DNA from: JANWXR01 sp033577755
GTDB taxonomy: Bacteria; Chloroflexota; Anaerolineae; Anaerolineales; UBA6663
Assembly (NCBI GenBank): GCA_033577755.1
Contig: JAVQXV010000178.1
Location: 1 to 6,436 of the forward strand
DNA: 6,436 bases
Direction of reading: 5' to 3'
Position numbers and translations under genes: made by a program. Shown here piece by piece: positions 6,065 to 6,436 of the stretch (within the stretch, counting starts at the first letter, position 1; each line of letters opens with the position of its first letter). The notes beneath the pieces are model-generated. The model was not told where the DNA came from. It worked only from the letters and a program-made list of their open reading frames with translations, and did not search any database.

Positions 6065-6168
6065 TAGTCAGGTGGTTGAGTAGTCAGGTGGTCAAGTAGT
6101 CGGGTTGTCAACAGGCTTTCCCGACTGCCCGACCACAAGACCACTCGACCACAAGACTACTCGACTAC
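6065..6168. repeat. Two inverted arrays of 8-bp units forming a long hairpin between E1-beta and E2
   Basis: The left arm reads in strict 8-bp steps: TAGTCAGG, TGGTTGAG, TAGTCAGG, TGGTCAAG, TAGTCGGG, TTGTCAAC (6065-6112). The right arm is the complementary pattern: CCGACTGC, CCGACCAC, AAGACCAC, TCGACCAC, AAGACTAC, TCGACTAC (6121-6168). The inner stem, GTAGTCGGG (6096-6104) with CCCGACTGC (6120-6128), pairs over nine positions with one G-U around a 15-nt loop. Further out, GTGGTC/GACCAC-type blocks pair, separated by two-base mismatches. The element fills the intergenic gap: it starts four bases after the E1-beta stop and ends one base before the E2 ribosome binding site. It may be a dispersed short repeat or a structure that tunes E2 expression. 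Confidence 0.75.
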
Positions 6169-6176
6169 AGGACGAA

Positions 6177-6436
6177 ATGGCCAAAGCCGTCATCATGCCG
6201 AAGTTCGGCTTCACGCAGGAGAGCGCCCAGATCGTGCGCTGGCTCAAACGGGCCGGCGAGACGGTGGAACAGGGCGAGCCGATTGCCGAGGTGACTACGG
6301 ACAAGGTTAACATGGAAGTGGAAGCGCCGGCCTCCGGCATCCTCGACGGGCTGCGCTATGCCGAGGGCGACACCGTGCCGGTGACTGAGGTCATCGCCTA
6401 CATCCGCAGCGCGGGCGAGACGCCGATGGACAAGGC
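6177..6436 (+). CDS. pdhC: Dihydrolipoamide acyltransferase (E2) of the 2-oxoacid dehydrogenase complex, N-terminal part
   Basis: The gene is cut by the window end after 86 codons. What is visible is an intact biotinyl/lipoyl domain (residues 2-77). It begins AKAVIMPKFGFTQESA and includes the lipoylation hairpin EVTTDKVNMEVEAPASG (38-54), with Lys43 as the residue that would carry lipoate. This is the swinging arm that takes the acyl group from E1. The peripheral-subunit-binding and catalytic acyltransferase domains should follow to the right. AGGA (6169-6172) lies four bases before the ATG and immediately after the inverted repeat element. Position after E1-alpha and E1-beta supports E2 rather than a biotin carrier protein. 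Which E2 (pyruvate, acetoin or branched-chain) cannot be told from the lipoyl domain alone. Confidence 0.93.
   Translation, partial: MAKAVIMPKFGFTQESAQIVRWLKRAGETVEQGEPIAEVTTDKVNMEVEAPASGILDGLRYAEGDTVPVTEVIAYIRSAGETPMDK

Noticed and set aside
6065..6168. CRISPR-like array
   Set aside because: Units are 8 bp with no spacers and are arranged as two inverted arms. No cas gene is nearby.

Overview
The window looks like a chromosomal fragment from a GC-rich bacterium. Chloroflexota (Anaerolineae or Chloroflexia type) is my best guess. It rests on the exported phospholipase-D-like protein with a Pro/Thr linker, the SorC-type regulator fused into a pyruvate-dehydrogenase operon, and short GTRGTC-type intergenic repeats. 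This is an impression, not a taxonomic assignment. No rRNA, tRNA, CRISPR array, transposase or phage gene was seen.

Left part (1-2009, minus strand): a two-gene unit. An inositol-monophosphatase-family phosphatase is followed 21 nt later by a membrane-anchored phospholipase-D-superfamily protein. A terminator-like hairpin (4-36) and a second inverted repeat (43-87) lie beyond the end of the unit. A sigma70-like promoter for it lies in the 152-bp divergent region 2010-2161.

Middle (2162-2881, plus strand): a single class II aldolase/adducin-family gene with all zinc ligands present. Its substrate cannot be read from the sequence.

Right part (2882-6436, plus strand): a regulator plus 2-oxoacid dehydrogenase operon. 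A good sigma70 promoter (2916-2944) is embedded in about three imperfect ~20-bp operator-like repeats. A SorC-family regulator then starts with TTG. Its stop codon directly abuts the GTG start of a pyruvate/acetoin dehydrogenase E1-alpha gene, and E1-beta overlaps E1-alpha by 8 nt. A 104-bp element made of two inverted arrays of 8-bp units follows, and then the start of the lipoyl-bearing E2 gene, which runs off the window. Together E1-alpha, E1-beta and E2 would decarboxylate a 2-oxoacid (probably pyruvate) or cleave acetoin and pass the acyl group via lipoate to CoA. The regulator probably controls its own transcription and that of the complex in response to a metabolite.

No wholly new system is evident. 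The items most worth a second look are the operator/promoter architecture at 2884-2942 and the 8-bp-period hairpin element between E1-beta and E2 at 6065-6168.
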